Assembly (NCBI GenBank): GCA_001839685.1 | Contig: MLAK01000593.1 | Location: forward strand, 5,526 to 62,823 | Reading direction: 5' to 3' | Source of the DNA: Tritrichomonas foetus | Lineage: Eukaryota > Parabasalia > Tritrichomonadida > Tritrichomonadidae | Length of the DNA: 57,298 bases | Shown here: piece by piece, positions 37,052-46,650 of the stretch | Layout: every line of letters starts with the position of its first letter | Position numbering within the stretch: the stretch's first letter is position 1 | Notes under the pieces: model-generated | The model's input: the letters and a program-made list of their open reading frames with translations, nothing else | Database searches by the model: none | What the model was told of the DNA's origin: nothing | Made by a program: the position numbers and the translations under genes

Positions 37052-38888
37052 GCTAATGAATGTATTTATTAATTTTTTTATTACAAGACTAATCCAAATG
37101 CGGATGAGAAGAAAATCATGTTAACTATTGTTTGTAAAAGTTTATTTTTCATATCATCTTTTTTGAAACTTCAAATTCTGTCAACTTTCCCAAAAATCTT
37201 TCCCAAAAAATCGGGACAAACTAGCAAATATTTATGGGAAAGTTATGAAGTCATCTTTATATATATATATAATGTAAGTTACGATAGTAGGAAACTCAAG
37301 GTTCCGTATCATTTGGAAATATGATGTAATAATCACATTTATTTATTTGGGATAATTATTTGGTTTCATTAGTTTCAACAGCGCTGATGAACTATATTGA
37401 AAATTTACCAAAAACGAGATGATAACAATACTGATCCATGCTATTTTAAAATTCTAACTTTTAAAATCCGATTGTTTGATTCTTTCCTTTTATTTGACTT
37501 TCTACTCATAAGATGATCACCACTCCATTATATTATATGTCATGTTCAATATTCTAGTTTTTTGGTCCCTGATAAATAGTAACAAAAGTTATGTACATCG
37601 TATAAAGATAATTTGAATCAACTTTTTCTCCAGACAGGATAAGTTTCTGGAAAAAAGAAAAACACTGCATCGTTACATACTAGATAGACTATCGATATAT
37701 GATTATTAAATTGTTCAGAAGCTTGGTCACTTGACAATTTCGAAAAATGATATTTGATTTTTTTTCAGTAAAAAATTATTAATTTGATTTAAATTTCATA
37801 GTATAATCTTATTTATATTTAAATATTATGAATATATAATTAATTTGAAGTTTAAATGGTTTTAAAGGGTAGAAAAAATAATAATTTCTAAAACCGTGGT
37901 TTTTCAATTTTTCAGGATCTCTAACCCCAAATCCTAGTTATTTTTGATATAATTTATTTTTATCAAGTGAAATTAAAAAAATAATGAATAGGCCGTTCTG
38001 TACACCAAAGAGTTTTTTTATTTTTGAATTTTTACACATCATCTACTTAATATTTTCTAATTTTTTCGAGTATAATTACAAATAAATACCATGTATATTT
38101 ATGATAGACCATTTATTTTTGAACACTCATATTCTAACACAACATTCTTTTCTGAAAAAAATTGAAATAAAAATCCTAAAAAACTCGAATTTTCATTATT
38201 TCGCTATAATTCTTCGTAGAATTTCAATAAATATAATATAATATAAATATATCACATTTTCAAAGTATTCCTCTGCTTCTACCAATATCTGTAAAAAAGG
38301 ATGTTTTTTGGTGAAACTTTTTGAATGTCTATTCAATTTCCCCAAACTTCAAAAAATCACAGAAAAAACAATCTTTATTTGCAATATATTATTGCCAATT
38401 TATTAACCATATAATATCAATATCAAATAAAAATTAATTTTCAAAAAAAAGTTATTCGCACCTTCTGAAAAATGAATTTTAGAAAAAAAAATGTTTCATA
38501 AAAAAAGTCATTTTTCGAAAATGCTTGGTAGAAATTCCTTAAAAATAGCACATTTATTCTNGTGAAAGCTACCTGCACATCATATAAAAAAATAAGATCA
38601 ATCTTGGGTCAAAAAGCGATCTTTATACGATGTAGTTATGTTTTACCTCTTTGAAATGTTCATTTGTTTTTTGCCTCTCAGTTAAAAACTATCGATAGTT
38701 TGCTTGGTAATATATTATATATACGCCTCTCTGTCTTCAAGACAGTGCCTTGAAAGCTCTACCCAAAAATTCTAGTCATGTCATATTTTGGTCTTCTCAT
38801 GACAAAATTGATAGTATATTTGTCCATTAACAATTCAAAGGTTTCCTAGTACGTTAACAATTGATTTCAATGCATTAACTCACCAATC
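37052..38888. other. 1.8-kb AT-rich non-coding stretch
   Basis: No credible gene on either strand. A single ambiguous base (n) at 38561 suggests imperfect sequence. The right part holds two perfect dyads upstream of thioredoxin reductase: AAACTATCGATAGTTT (38686-38701) and CTGTCTTCAAGACAG (38731-38745). An AACTTTTTC element lies near 37619. Confidence 0.6.
38686..38745. promoter_or_regulatory. Two perfect dyads upstream of thioredoxin reductase
   Basis: AAACTATCGATAGTTT is a 16-bp perfect palindrome at 38686-38701. CTGTCTT-C-AAGACAG is a 15-bp perfect inverted repeat at 38731-38745. They lie 30 bp apart and 211-270 bp before the ATG. They could be protein-binding sites or the stem of an unrecognised RNA. 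Function not known. Confidence 0.35.
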
Positions 38889-38955
38889 ATACAAATGTGA
38901 ATTTTTTCAATGCATTTTCACCGCTACAGTTTAAATCAAACATTTCACGCAACAA

Positions 38956-39879
38956 ATGTCAGCCCAACAAGTCGACGTTGTCATTATCGGAAGTGGTCCA
39001 GCTGGAAGCACAGCTGCCCTTTACCTCGCACGCGCTGGTTACAAGCCTATCGTTCTCCACGGCCAAACGCCAGGCGGCCAATTAACCGGCACGACCGAAT
39101 TAGAAAACTTCCCAGGCTGGACAGGCACCGGTCCAGATCTTGTTATGAAGATTGAAGACCAAGCCACGCAAGCTGGTGCAGAATACCGCTTTGAAATTGT
39201 CGAAGAATGCGATCTCAAATCTAATCCAAAGAAACTCAAAACAGACGGCGAAAATCCACATTACGAAGCTCGAGCAGTCATCATCGCAACTGGCGCCAAC
39301 GCCGTCTATCTCGGACTACCAAACGAAGAACGCCTCAAGGCCAAAGGCGTATCAGGCTGTGCAACATGTGATGGACCACTCTACAGAGGCAAAGATGTCA
39401 TCGTTGTTGGCGGTGGTGATGCAGCTGTTGAAGAAGCACTTTTCCTGTCACACCTCGCAAAATCCTGCAAGCTTGTCCACAGAAGAGACCAACTTCGCGC
39501 AACTCTTCCAATGAGGAAGAAGATCGAAGCTTCAACAGTCGAGTGCATCTGGGATAGCGTTGTTGTTGATGTTTTGGGTCAAGATAAAGTGACAGGAGTT
39601 CGTCTGAAGAACGTAAAAACTAACGCGGAAACAGAAGTTAACTGTGATGGCTTGTTCATTGCTATCGGTCACTCGCCAGCAACAAAACCTTTCCGTGGAC
39701 AAATCGAATGTGACCAACAAGGTTACATAGTAACCCACGGAACACCAGAAACAAGCGAGCCAGGTGTTTATGCATGCGGTGACTGCGCAGATCACGTCTA
39801 TCGCCAAGCAATCACATCAGCTGGAACAGGATGCCAAGCTGCCCTCCTCTGCGAGCGATACCTCATGGATCACAAATGA
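38956..39879 (+). CDS. Thioredoxin reductase, low-molecular-weight bacterial type
   Basis: 307 residues, the normal length for bacterial-type TrxR. FAD-binding GSGPAGSTAALYLARAG at residues 12-28, the redox-active CATC at 135-138 followed by DG, NADPH-binding VGGGDAAVEEA at 151-161 with HRR (175-177) marking NADPH specificity, and the second FAD motif VYACGDCAD near the C-terminus. It reduces thioredoxin with NADPH in the antioxidant system on which trichomonads, lacking glutathione, depend. TrxR of this group is known to reduce 5-nitroimidazole drugs. Codon use is strikingly C-rich at third positions compared with its AT-rich neighbours, consistent with strong expression; bacterial-type ancestry is known for the family. 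Complete, no insertions. Confidence 0.97.
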   Translation: MSAQQVDVVIIGSGPAGSTAALYLARAGYKPIVLHGQTPGGQLTGTTELENFPGWTGTGPDLVMKIEDQATQAGAEYRFEIVEECDLKSNPKKLKTDGENPHYEARAVIIATGANAVYLGLPNEERLKAKGVSGCATCDGPLYRGKDVIVVGGGDAAVEEALFLSHLAKSCKLVHRRDQLRATLPMRKKIEASTVECIWDSVVVDVLGQDKVTGVRLKNVKTNAETEVNCDGLFIAIGHSPATKPFRGQIECDQQGYIVTHGTPETSEPGVYACGDCADHVYRQAITSAGTGCQAALLCERYLMDHK

Positions 39880-40221
39880 GGCATCCAGTAAAAGATATTT
39901 CTTCGATTTTCCATTGCCTCTTTATTTTCGTTACTCTTTCTTTTCATTTCATTAGTTTATTAATTTGATAATTTTGATATAAAATGAATGAACGAATTAA
40001 AATGCTTGATAAATTGATAATATTTTACAAATAAATTACAAAATTAAGCGTGAAAGTTCATATTTCTTTGAATTAGCTGGAATAATCAATCAAAATCTGA
40101 TTCACTTTCTTTCAAAACATCTGTTGCAATCCCCAATTTTAATCAAGAATGACTCATTGTTTACTGTGTTAAGCACGATGTTTGTATGGTCAGTTGCACA
40201 CTCCATTCGGCCGAAAACAGA
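39880..40221. other. Convergent spacer with open minus-strand extension
   Basis: AT-rich 3' flank of thioredoxin reductase. On the minus strand 40102-40221 stays open in the frame of the small ORF at 40222-40419 beyond its TAA, for 39 more codons with protein-like composition. Otherwise nothing was seen. Confidence 0.4.
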
Positions 40222-40419
40222 TTATTCATTTTCGACAGCAAGAAAAGAGTAGTTTTCTCTGGGGCTCAATGTATTCCTAATTTCTGAGAACATGATATAA
40301 TATTTTGTCCCAATAAGATCACCCATATAATATTGTCGAACAAACACTTGATGATCAAATGCTTCAATAATAACAAAAATGCTATCATTAATTATGGTTC
40401 TCACAACTCCTCTGATCAT
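40222..40419 (-). CDS. Small orphan ORF, possible OB-fold/cold-shock-like
   Basis: 65 codons from ATG to TAA, on the same strand as SPT5 and starting 59 nt after its stop. A TGA lies directly before the ATG in frame, so this is the first possible start. The product has alternating hydrophobic strands: RGVVRTI, SIFVIIEAFDHQVFVR, a glycine then YYIMF, and a final AVE. This loosely follows the strand order of cold-shock or S1 OB folds, but no RNP motif is clear. There is no Inr upstream. It could be a genuine small gene, a 3' UTR accident, or the first part of a 105-codon frame broken by one TAA. Function not assigned. Confidence 0.35.
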   Translation of the reverse strand: MIRGVVRTIINDSIFVIIEAFDHQVFVRQYYMGDLIGTKYYIMFSEIRNTLSPRENYSFLAVENE

Positions 40420-40478
40420 TCATGGCATAAAATAAGGTCTCTTTTGGTATTGTTGCGAAAAGCTTCGGCTAAATCATG

Positions 40479-43400
40479 TCAATGGTAAATATGACCTCTA
40501 TGCATGGATTTGCTTACTTCATAAACTGGCTTGCTTGATGTTTTAGTATATTCAGGTGAATGCCGGCGATATCTGTCTCGATAATCTCTTCCGTGGTGAT
40601 GATAATGGCTATTACTTCTATGATGATAATAATCATCATAATATTCGTCATAATATTCATCGATATCAGGTGCTCTCCTTCCATATATATCTCTTTCTTT
40701 TTCTCGGCCCCTTTCTTTTTCTCTATCTCTATCTCTATTTTTTTCTATTTCTTTCATGTTTTCTACTTCCTTCATTTTTCCTTTTCCTTGATTTTCCTCA
40801 TTTCCTCTTTTTCTATCGATTTCTTCTTTGTGATGTTCAGAATATTTGTTATAATGGTCGTAATCATAGCCACTGTCATGATGCATAACATGTCTGTTAT
40901 GTGGTTTGTTAGTGTGCTTTTTTCCCTCCGTTTTACGATGTGGATTGGATTCGTGATCTGCTTTTGATGATGATGGATGATTAGTAGGTGGTGAATTAGG
41001 TGATTTTTGGTCATTTATATGGTTGCTAAATGATGAAGGATCTTGCTCGATTGGTCGGGATGGAAGTGTTACAATTGGTGAAGTAGGAACAATGGTTGTA
41101 TTTCCTCTTCTCTTTGGTGGATTGTATCCAGGCTGTGGAGGATTTAACAATAAACTTTCGGATATTACATTTGATTGGTTTATAGTTGTTGGTTTTGTTG
41201 TGATATTTGTTCCATGAATAGGTGTTGATTGTGCCTTAGAAGTTGATGTTGGTTGTGGTAGTTCCGAAAGAATTTTTGATTTCTTTGGAAGAGTTGGCTC
41301 AAGCTTTGGCCAATTATTCACATTCTTATCATTTTTATTTGGCAGTTTTATAGAATCGATTAATGCTGGGTTTTGTGGGTTGATTGTGGTTTTCTCTTTG
41401 GTTGAAGCTGGTGCAGTAGATCGTTTTTGTGCATCACCTCGAACTACATCTGTTGCAGATGATTGTCCAGGCTGTGGATGCGGTGCTGTTGGTGCTGGAC
41501 TGGCTAAAATCTGTTTTGAAGTTGAATGATGTGGAGTTGTAGATGAAAGTGGTGGATTTGAATCATTCGTGTTCGTATTGTTCTTTGCAACAACATTTGA
41601 TGCTTCTACCCATAAATAGCCTTTTTCAGAAGATTCTATAAATAACATATCGTTGTATGTATGACAGACCAATCCCTGATAAGATGGAGTTTCGTTAACA
41701 ATAACTTTATCTCCCTGAACAACTCTCTGTTCAGAAGCATCAACACCTTTATTATTATCATAAATATAATCAAACGTGGCTTCTGTTGATGTTATATCAG
41801 GGCAAATTATGTCATTTTTGGTTGTGATACATTTCAATTTAGGGAATTGTTTATCAAGAACAACGGCAACTTCATGACTCGTTTTAAAACAAATCAAATC
41901 AAGAAGTCTTGTAGAATCATATAATGATACGCAAAGATGTTCAATCAGTGTTACAATATTGTGATGAACAATTTCATAATTTCGAGTGTTGACTGGTTGA
42001 TGATTCGATAGAGATGATGTTATTTTATTACGAGATATTTGGTCAACTGTGGTATTAATTGTGCCCGAAATAATGTTTTGTGTGATACTACTAATTGTCA
42101 AAGAATGTGCTTTTTTGGGATTCAAATAAACAGTTTCACCGATGTTAAATCCAGTAGTATTCAAGTAAACCGGACTAGATGGATAAACCAAATTATTTAT
42201 TGTAGTGGTAGTTGTACTATTTGTTCTATTACTTGGCGATTGAACAGGACTTGCCGATCGATTAATAGGACTGTTATTGTTTGTTGAATGTGAATTACTA
42301 GGAAATGAAAGATTATCTAAATTTAAAGTATCTATTAATGAATTATTAGTATTATTATTACTTGTTTGCTTATTTAATCTTGAGATCGATTCATGAAAAG
42401 AGATTGGACTAACACCATATGTTTTAATTTGATTATCTTGATTGTTGTTACTATTGTTGTTTAATAAAGAATCGTCTAAAAAGAGACTATTTGAATTAGA
42501 TGATGAAGTTGTTTGTCTGAAAAGTGAGCTGAGATCGGAATTATTAGAATTACTATGACTATTACTGCTATTAATTAAACTATTACTTGGACTTATTGAT
42601 GAACTTTTTGTTGATGTAGTAGTTGTGTCAGTTGGTAAACTGCTTTCTTGAGAATTTTGGCTTCCCATTTCAAACATTCTCATGAGTTGAATAGCGGGAG
42701 CTTCTTGTGGTGGCGGTTCTAAATTTACAGATAAAGTGTTATTTGCTAATGTTTTATAGTCAATTTCATCATCCAATTCAAATTGTGTCATAAATTTTTT
42801 ATTATTCTTTTCAAATTGATTTTTTTCTGTGATAAAAGGTTTTTGATCTTTTTTCTTGAATTTTTGATTAATTAAAATTTCATCTAGGCGAAAAATCTTG
42901 TATAAAAACTTTCCAACAAATTTTTCACCATCCCATTCTAAAGCATCAACAACTCCACCTGGAGCCCATGATACGAAAATTTTAACTGGTTTGGTTGGTG
43001 CAAAGTCAGGATTAAACGAATTTTGAGGAATTTCAGATTCGTTGTAATTGGGAATATAATTATATAATTTTGCTTGTGAAGTTAAATTATAATTTTTGAG
43101 TAAATGATAGTCTATTCGTGGGATTAGTTTTAATAGAACTTTTCCTTTGTCAGGAATGAAGTCAACGACTTGAGCAACATCTTTTGAATAGACTTTGTGA
43201 TGAACTTTGACAAGATAACCAGGTTTCAAAGGAAGCATTCTCAAAGGGCTACAAAATTTTGTCACGAGTTCATTTTTTGTTTTTAGAAAAGAAATGGATG
43301 GCAATCTATCCTGGAAAACATCAATACGGGAAAGCAAAGATTTCAAACTACTTTCATTTGCTGTTTCAACAAAAATTTGGCTCTCGTTTAATGGTTGAAT

Positions 43401-43640
43401 ATAGGCAGAAAATATATCCTTTGGTTTCATCAAATTACATAATTGAATGATGGCGTAAAGAACGGCGTATGCATTGACATCTGATGGAATATTAAAATAG
43501 CAAAGGTCTGGCGATTTTGTGGAAAATAGAATATTTTGTGGTAGATAAGAATTAGACGGGCCATTGAATAGTGAAGGAATATTGAGTGCTTGATGATCTG
43601 GCGGAGCTATAGGAGGCGCTAATGATTGTCTTGCTTTCAT
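40479..43640 (-). CDS. SPT5: Transcription elongation factor SPT5
   Basis: 1053 residues from the ATG at 43640. The frame extends to a TTG that I reject, because an Inr (TCATAT) lies 7 nt upstream of the ATG. Residues about 45-130 form a NusG N-terminal (NGN) domain. Residues 139-178 are KOW1 with the Spt5 signature VAQVVDF...KVLLKLIPRIDY. Residues 214-265 match the Spt5 segment PTKPVKIFV...GFLYK-like. Further KOW-like modules follow after an Asn/Ser-rich spacer (about 305-480), for example ETVYLNPKKAHSLTISSI and GDKVIVNETPSYQGLV. The C-terminus is Pro/Ser/Thr-rich, then Arg/Glu/Lys and Tyr/His-rich. SPT5 with SPT4 clamps RNA polymerase II. The usual long acidic N-terminus is missing, and no regular CTR heptad is visible. 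Confidence 0.92.
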   Translation of the reverse strand: MKARQSLAPPIAPPDHQALNIPSLFNGPSNSYLPQNILFSTKSPDLCYFNIPSDVNAYAVLYAIIQLCNLMKPKDIFSAYIQPLNESQIFVETANESSLKSLLSRIDVFQDRLPSISFLKTKNELVTKFCSPLRMLPLKPGYLVKVHHKVYSKDVAQVVDFIPDKGKVLLKLIPRIDYHLLKNYNLTSQAKLYNYIPNYNESEIPQNSFNPDFAPTKPVKIFVSWAPGGVVDALEWDGEKFVGKFLYKIFRLDEILINQKFKKKDQKPFITEKNQFEKNNKKFMTQFELDDEIDYKTLANNTLSVNLEPPPQEAPAIQLMRMFEMGSQNSQESSLPTDTTTTSTKSSSISPSNSLINSSNSHSNSNNSDLSSLFRQTTSSSNSNSLFLDDSLLNNNSNNNQDNQIKTYGVSPISFHESISRLNKQTSNNNTNNSLIDTLNLDNLSFPSNSHSTNNNSPINRSASPVQSPSNRTNSTTTTTINNLVYPSSPVYLNTTGFNIGETVYLNPKKAHSLTISSITQNIISGTINTTVDQISRNKITSSLSNHQPVNTRNYEIVHHNIVTLIEHLCVSLYDSTRLLDLICFKTSHEVAVVLDKQFPKLKCITTKNDIICPDITSTEATFDYIYDNNKGVDASEQRVVQGDKVIVNETPSYQGLVCHTYNDMLFIESSEKGYLWVEASNVVAKNNTNTNDSNPPLSSTTPHHSTSKQILASPAPTAPHPQPGQSSATDVVRGDAQKRSTAPASTKEKTTINPQNPALIDSIKLPNKNDKNVNNWPKLEPTLPKKSKILSELPQPTSTSKAQSTPIHGTNITTKPTTINQSNVISESLLLNPPQPGYNPPKRRGNTTIVPTSPIVTLPSRPIEQDPSSFSNHINDQKSPNSPPTNHPSSSKADHESNPHRKTEGKKHTNKPHNRHVMHHDSGYDYDHYNKYSEHHKEEIDRKRGNEENQGKGKMKEVENMKEIEKNRDRDREKERGREKERDIYGRRAPDIDEYYDEYYDDYYHHRSNSHYHHHGRDYRDRYRRHSPEYTKTSSKPVYEVSKSMHRGHIYH

Positions 43641-43880
43641 TCCATATGAAATAAATTTCAATAGGAAGAGGAGTCTAAACGTTCTCTTATTTTCAATTAG
43701 GCTATAGAAAAGATAAAGAAAAATTGAAAGTCTTTTTATTTTTAAACGTCACTCTCACAATTGGCAAAAATGGGATTGAAAGTCAGAGAAACTCTGGCAT
43801 TTCAAATTCTTTAGTCATTATGGTTAATGGTGAATTTTAGGTTAAATTTATACTAACTATTTTTTAGGCTTTATCTCACT
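43641..43880. promoter_or_regulatory. Divergent promoter, SPT5 / TPR membrane protein
   Basis: 240 bp. The SPT5 Inr TCATAT is the complement of 43644-43649 (7-nt 5' UTR). On the plus side TCACT at 43876-43880 abuts the ATG, giving a 3-nt UTR; a second TCATT lies at 43814. Extremely short leaders are normal in trichomonads. An ACTAAC...TTTTTTAG string at 43852-43867 resembles a splice acceptor, but I found no frame-consistent upstream exon. Confidence 0.5.
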
Positions 43881-44663
43881 ATGTCTTCAATTGAGAATTA
43901 TTTCAGGATGGCACAAGCCTTAAATGCACAAGGTAAATATGATCTGGCGATTCAAAAATACCTGAAAGTTTGCCAGACAACAGAATCTGTATTAAAATCC
44001 AATTCTGATGTTGATGTTGAGCTTGTCTGGACTATATACTCTCTTGGATACATAAGTGACATCTACTCTAGTCAAAAAATATTCAATAAGGCACTTTTAT
44101 TTAGAAATACACAAGAAAAATTTCTTTCTTTCTTAAAAGATGCAAATAATGCAGACTTAAGTGATCCAGATTTAAATAATAAAGTAAGTACTGAAAAAAG
44201 TACAAAAGTAAATGGAAAAATGGAAAGTTTACTTCGTTTGTTTGAAAATATCCAAATCGCTATTGATTGCGATTCAAAAGAAGCCCCACAAGAAGACAGA
44301 GATGAAATTGTAAAGAAAGTTCAGTTTGCTTTTGAAAAAAGTCGTGAAGAAAAAGTCAACAAAATTTTCGAACAACTTCAAAATCAAAACAACAACTTTA
44401 AGAAAAATTTATCAGACAGAGTAATGGATTTCATAGTCGAGCATTATTTAATCATGATTTTTGGTGCTATTTTTATCGGCATCTTGGTTGTTTTGTTTTT
44501 CGCATTTACTTTCCCCCGCAGAAATTTAAGCGCCGTTCCAAAAGATTTTCGAGATCAAATTAATGCACTTGAGAATTATGTAAAGGCTTTTGAAAGTAAT
44601 GAAGAGAAAGAAAAAATTTTGTATAGAGGAAGCAAAAGAGTTGATACAAAAACTGAACTGTAG
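43881..44663 (+). CDS. TPR-like, single-pass membrane protein
   Basis: 260 residues. Residues 4-80 resemble two or three TPR helices (YFRMAQALNAQGKYDLAIQKY, then SLGYISDIYSSQKIFNKALLF). A charged helical stretch at about 140-182 leads to one strong membrane segment at about 186-211 (HYLIMIFGAIFIGILVVLFF), which is followed by basic residues and a 47-residue tail. No signal peptide. The layout suggests a membrane-anchored cytosolic adaptor, somewhat like tail-anchored organelle receptors, although the tail is longer than usual for a tail-anchored protein. The specific organelle and partner cannot be told. Start chosen at the first ATG, immediately after an Inr-like TCACT. Confidence 0.85.
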   Translation: MSSIENYFRMAQALNAQGKYDLAIQKYLKVCQTTESVLKSNSDVDVELVWTIYSLGYISDIYSSQKIFNKALLFRNTQEKFLSFLKDANNADLSDPDLNNKVSTEKSTKVNGKMESLLRLFENIQIAIDCDSKEAPQEDRDEIVKKVQFAFEKSREEKVNKIFEQLQNQNNNFKKNLSDRVMDFIVEHYLIMIFGAIFIGILVVLFFAFTFPRRNLSAVPKDFRDQINALENYVKAFESNEEKEKILYRGSKRVDTKTEL

Positions 44664-45095
44664 TTTCTTTTCATCTTCGCTGTGTGGGATTATGAAAATT
44701 AATTTATATACAGAGAACTGTGTTAAATTAAAATTTCCCCATAGTAATAGAAAATGTATATGATTCTAATAACTTTCACTCCATGTCCAAAACCACATAC
44801 ATTTCGAGTTGAAAAAAATAAATTTATTTGTATTTTTATTCCAGTATATAAATTATTACCTATTCGTCTTCATCTTTCTTATTCTCTTTTCCTTATTTGA
44901 ACTATTTTTTTTTTATAAAAAAAAATTTTTTCATGAGCCTCCATGAGATTCTCATTTCATATAAACCAAAACCGATTATTCTTTCTTTTGATTGGAAAGA
45001 AAAAAAGTTATTAATAATACAACTAGGGGATAATATGTCATATTTTTATATCTTTAATCATAATATATGCGATTTTGTTTTCCATGAAAGATCAT
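44664..45095. other. Convergent spacer, no confident gene
   Basis: AT-rich 3' flanks of two convergent genes. A 70-codon plus-strand frame (44897-45109) crosses into the TRM5 3' end but has poor composition at its start and no Inr. I do not call it. Confidence 0.55.
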
Positions 45096-46223
45096 TCACT
45101 CATCGTTGAAGAGGTCCCTCACATCAAACGAGCATCTGAACATGTCTTTGCCCGGGGATACGTCCCTAACTTTGTGTACGTTCAATCTTGCGAGAGGCAT
45201 TCCAAGAGCCTTTACAGCGCGTGCAAGAATTGATGCTTCATGGTCTTCATCTTTACCGTCAAAAGTATGGAAAATACAGATTGGCATTCTGGCAGTTTCT
45301 TTGTACTTTTGGGCTCCCTCTGCTACAGCATCAAGAAACTCAACAGCGATCTTTGGTAAGTTCATAATAATGTAATCGCAGCCACCATTTTCGAATATCT
45401 TCACTATAAACTCACGAGCGTCTAAATTCGAGCAAATAATCTTATCTGCTACATGATTTAATTCTGCGTTAACTTGAAGCCATTTATAAGAATCTGGATT
45501 CAAATCATTTGCATAAACTTTACAATTCTTCTTTTTCGCTGCTCTTACAGCAAAAGGGCCAATGCCGCACATTGCGTCTGCAACAATAGCATTTTCATTA
45601 AAAGTGGAAACAAGTGCATCATGCTCGCCTTCGAGACGTGAATTCCAGTAAACCTTTGAAAAGTCGAGTTTGAAATGAAAACCAGATTGTTTCACTTCTG
45701 TTTCAAAGTTTGGATCTCCTGCAAGGACGTCGAGCTCCATCGACCTATAAACATTATTGATTGTGCCGATTTTTGAGACAACGGTTTTAATGACTGGATT
45801 TTTGAGTAAAATTGCCTGTCCGATTAATTTCTTGTAATCTTGTTGTTCTGGGAGGAGGTTGAGGCGTGCGATGTGGCCGATGGTCTCGAATGAGGAGGGA
45901 ATCACGCAGCCCTCTGGAAGGAAAAGTTTCATTAAATCTTGAAGCGTATAATTATGATAATCGAGAAACGTATCGAATGGAGAGAGTTCGATCGAACCAA
46001 CGATATTTTTGACTTCATCTGGAATTTCGGAGATGTCCTTGACTCCCTCGGCAAGTAAAATTCTTCGACCATTTGGATCTTCGCGAACATTGCGGAAGCC
46101 TGGATAATTTGCAAGTTTGTCGCATTTTCGGAGAAGCTTGATCACTTCACCTGTCTTTTCGGGAGGAACAACGAAAGATTGAAAGGTTTTTGGAACTTGG
46201 TATTTTGATAAATCTTCAATCAT
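45096..46223 (-). CDS. TRM5: tRNA (guanine37-N1)-methyltransferase TRM5
   Basis: 375 residues from the ATG at 46223. The frame reads on to an ATG at 46286, but the added 21 residues look non-homologous and cover promoter-like sequence, so the shorter start is favoured. Family blocks are all present: the N-terminal D1 domain with a P-G-x-R-x-V-x-E-D-P motif (residues 37-46), LPEG followed by GHIARLNL and IGQAILLKNP, DFSKVYWNSRL-x-x-E-H, the SAM-binding DAMCGIGPFAVRAAKK then YANDLNP, and NLPKIAVEFLD. It makes m1G37 in tRNAs to prevent frameshifting. A mitochondrial targeting peptide is not evident, as expected for an organism with hydrogenosomes. No break or missing motif seen. Confidence 0.95.
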   Translation of the reverse strand: MIEDLSKYQVPKTFQSFVVPPEKTGEVIKLLRKCDKLANYPGFRNVREDPNGRRILLAEGVKDISEIPDEVKNIVGSIELSPFDTFLDYHNYTLQDLMKLFLPEGCVIPSSFETIGHIARLNLLPEQQDYKKLIGQAILLKNPVIKTVVSKIGTINNVYRSMELDVLAGDPNFETEVKQSGFHFKLDFSKVYWNSRLEGEHDALVSTFNENAIVADAMCGIGPFAVRAAKKKNCKVYANDLNPDSYKWLQVNAELNHVADKIICSNLDAREFIVKIFENGGCDYIIMNLPKIAVEFLDAVAEGAQKYKETARMPICIFHTFDGKDEDHEASILARAVKALGMPLARLNVHKVRDVSPGKDMFRCSFDVRDLFNDE

Positions 46224-46650
46224 GAAAAAATTTTGGAATTCATGAGAACTTTTTCTGCAATAATATGGTCTGAGTTCACAAAACATGAATACGATAGATA
46301 ATTAACCTTAATGGGAAATTAACCTTCTTGATATAATTCTGACACTTTGATGGCATCAATGAAGTCAATAGTTTATTGAATAAACTATCTATCACCATCC
46401 TTTAAATTACATTCTAACTTGAATTCTAAGCTATAGAAATTGTACAAAATACCATCAATGTATATGAGTTCCATCAAGTTGAGATAAAAAATCATGAATA
46501 AAGCAAAATATAGAACAAGTAATGATAAAAAAAAGATATTACATAGGTCTACTATAAATAACAGTTTAATCTAGACTATATCCAAAAGAGTTAGTTGATT
46601 AAATCAATCTTTTCTGTATCATCAAAGATATTTTCTATAATGTATATTAA
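46224..46650. other. Upstream region of TRM5 / 3' flank of LRR gene
   Basis: GAACTTTTTCTGC lies at 46246-46258, just 22 nt upstream of the TRM5 ATG. A TCA-rich region follows, without a clear Inr. The remainder is AT-rich with no ORF or RNA gene recognised. Confidence 0.5.

Noticed and set aside
37118..37324. 68-codon plus-strand frame after the NEK gene
   Set aside because: Low-complexity hydrophobic composition, no promoter motif, lies in 3' flank.
40556..40967. Plus-strand Ile/Phe-rich frames opposite the SPT5 tail
   Set aside because: Shadows of the Arg/Glu/His-rich SPT5 C-terminus; SPT5 frame is clearly coding.
43852..43867. ACTAAC...TTTTTTAG before the TPR gene as a splice acceptor
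   Set aside because: No upstream ATG and donor gave a frame consistent with the main ORF, and TCACT directly before the ATG works as an Inr.
44897..45109. 70-codon plus-strand frame in the TPR/TRM5 convergent spacer
   Set aside because: Poor low-complexity start, no Inr, overlaps TRM5 end; composition of ordinary AT-rich spacer.
46224..46286. Extended start of TRM5 at the upstream ATG
   Set aside because: The extra 21 residues match no family block and contain the AACTTTTTC promoter-like element.
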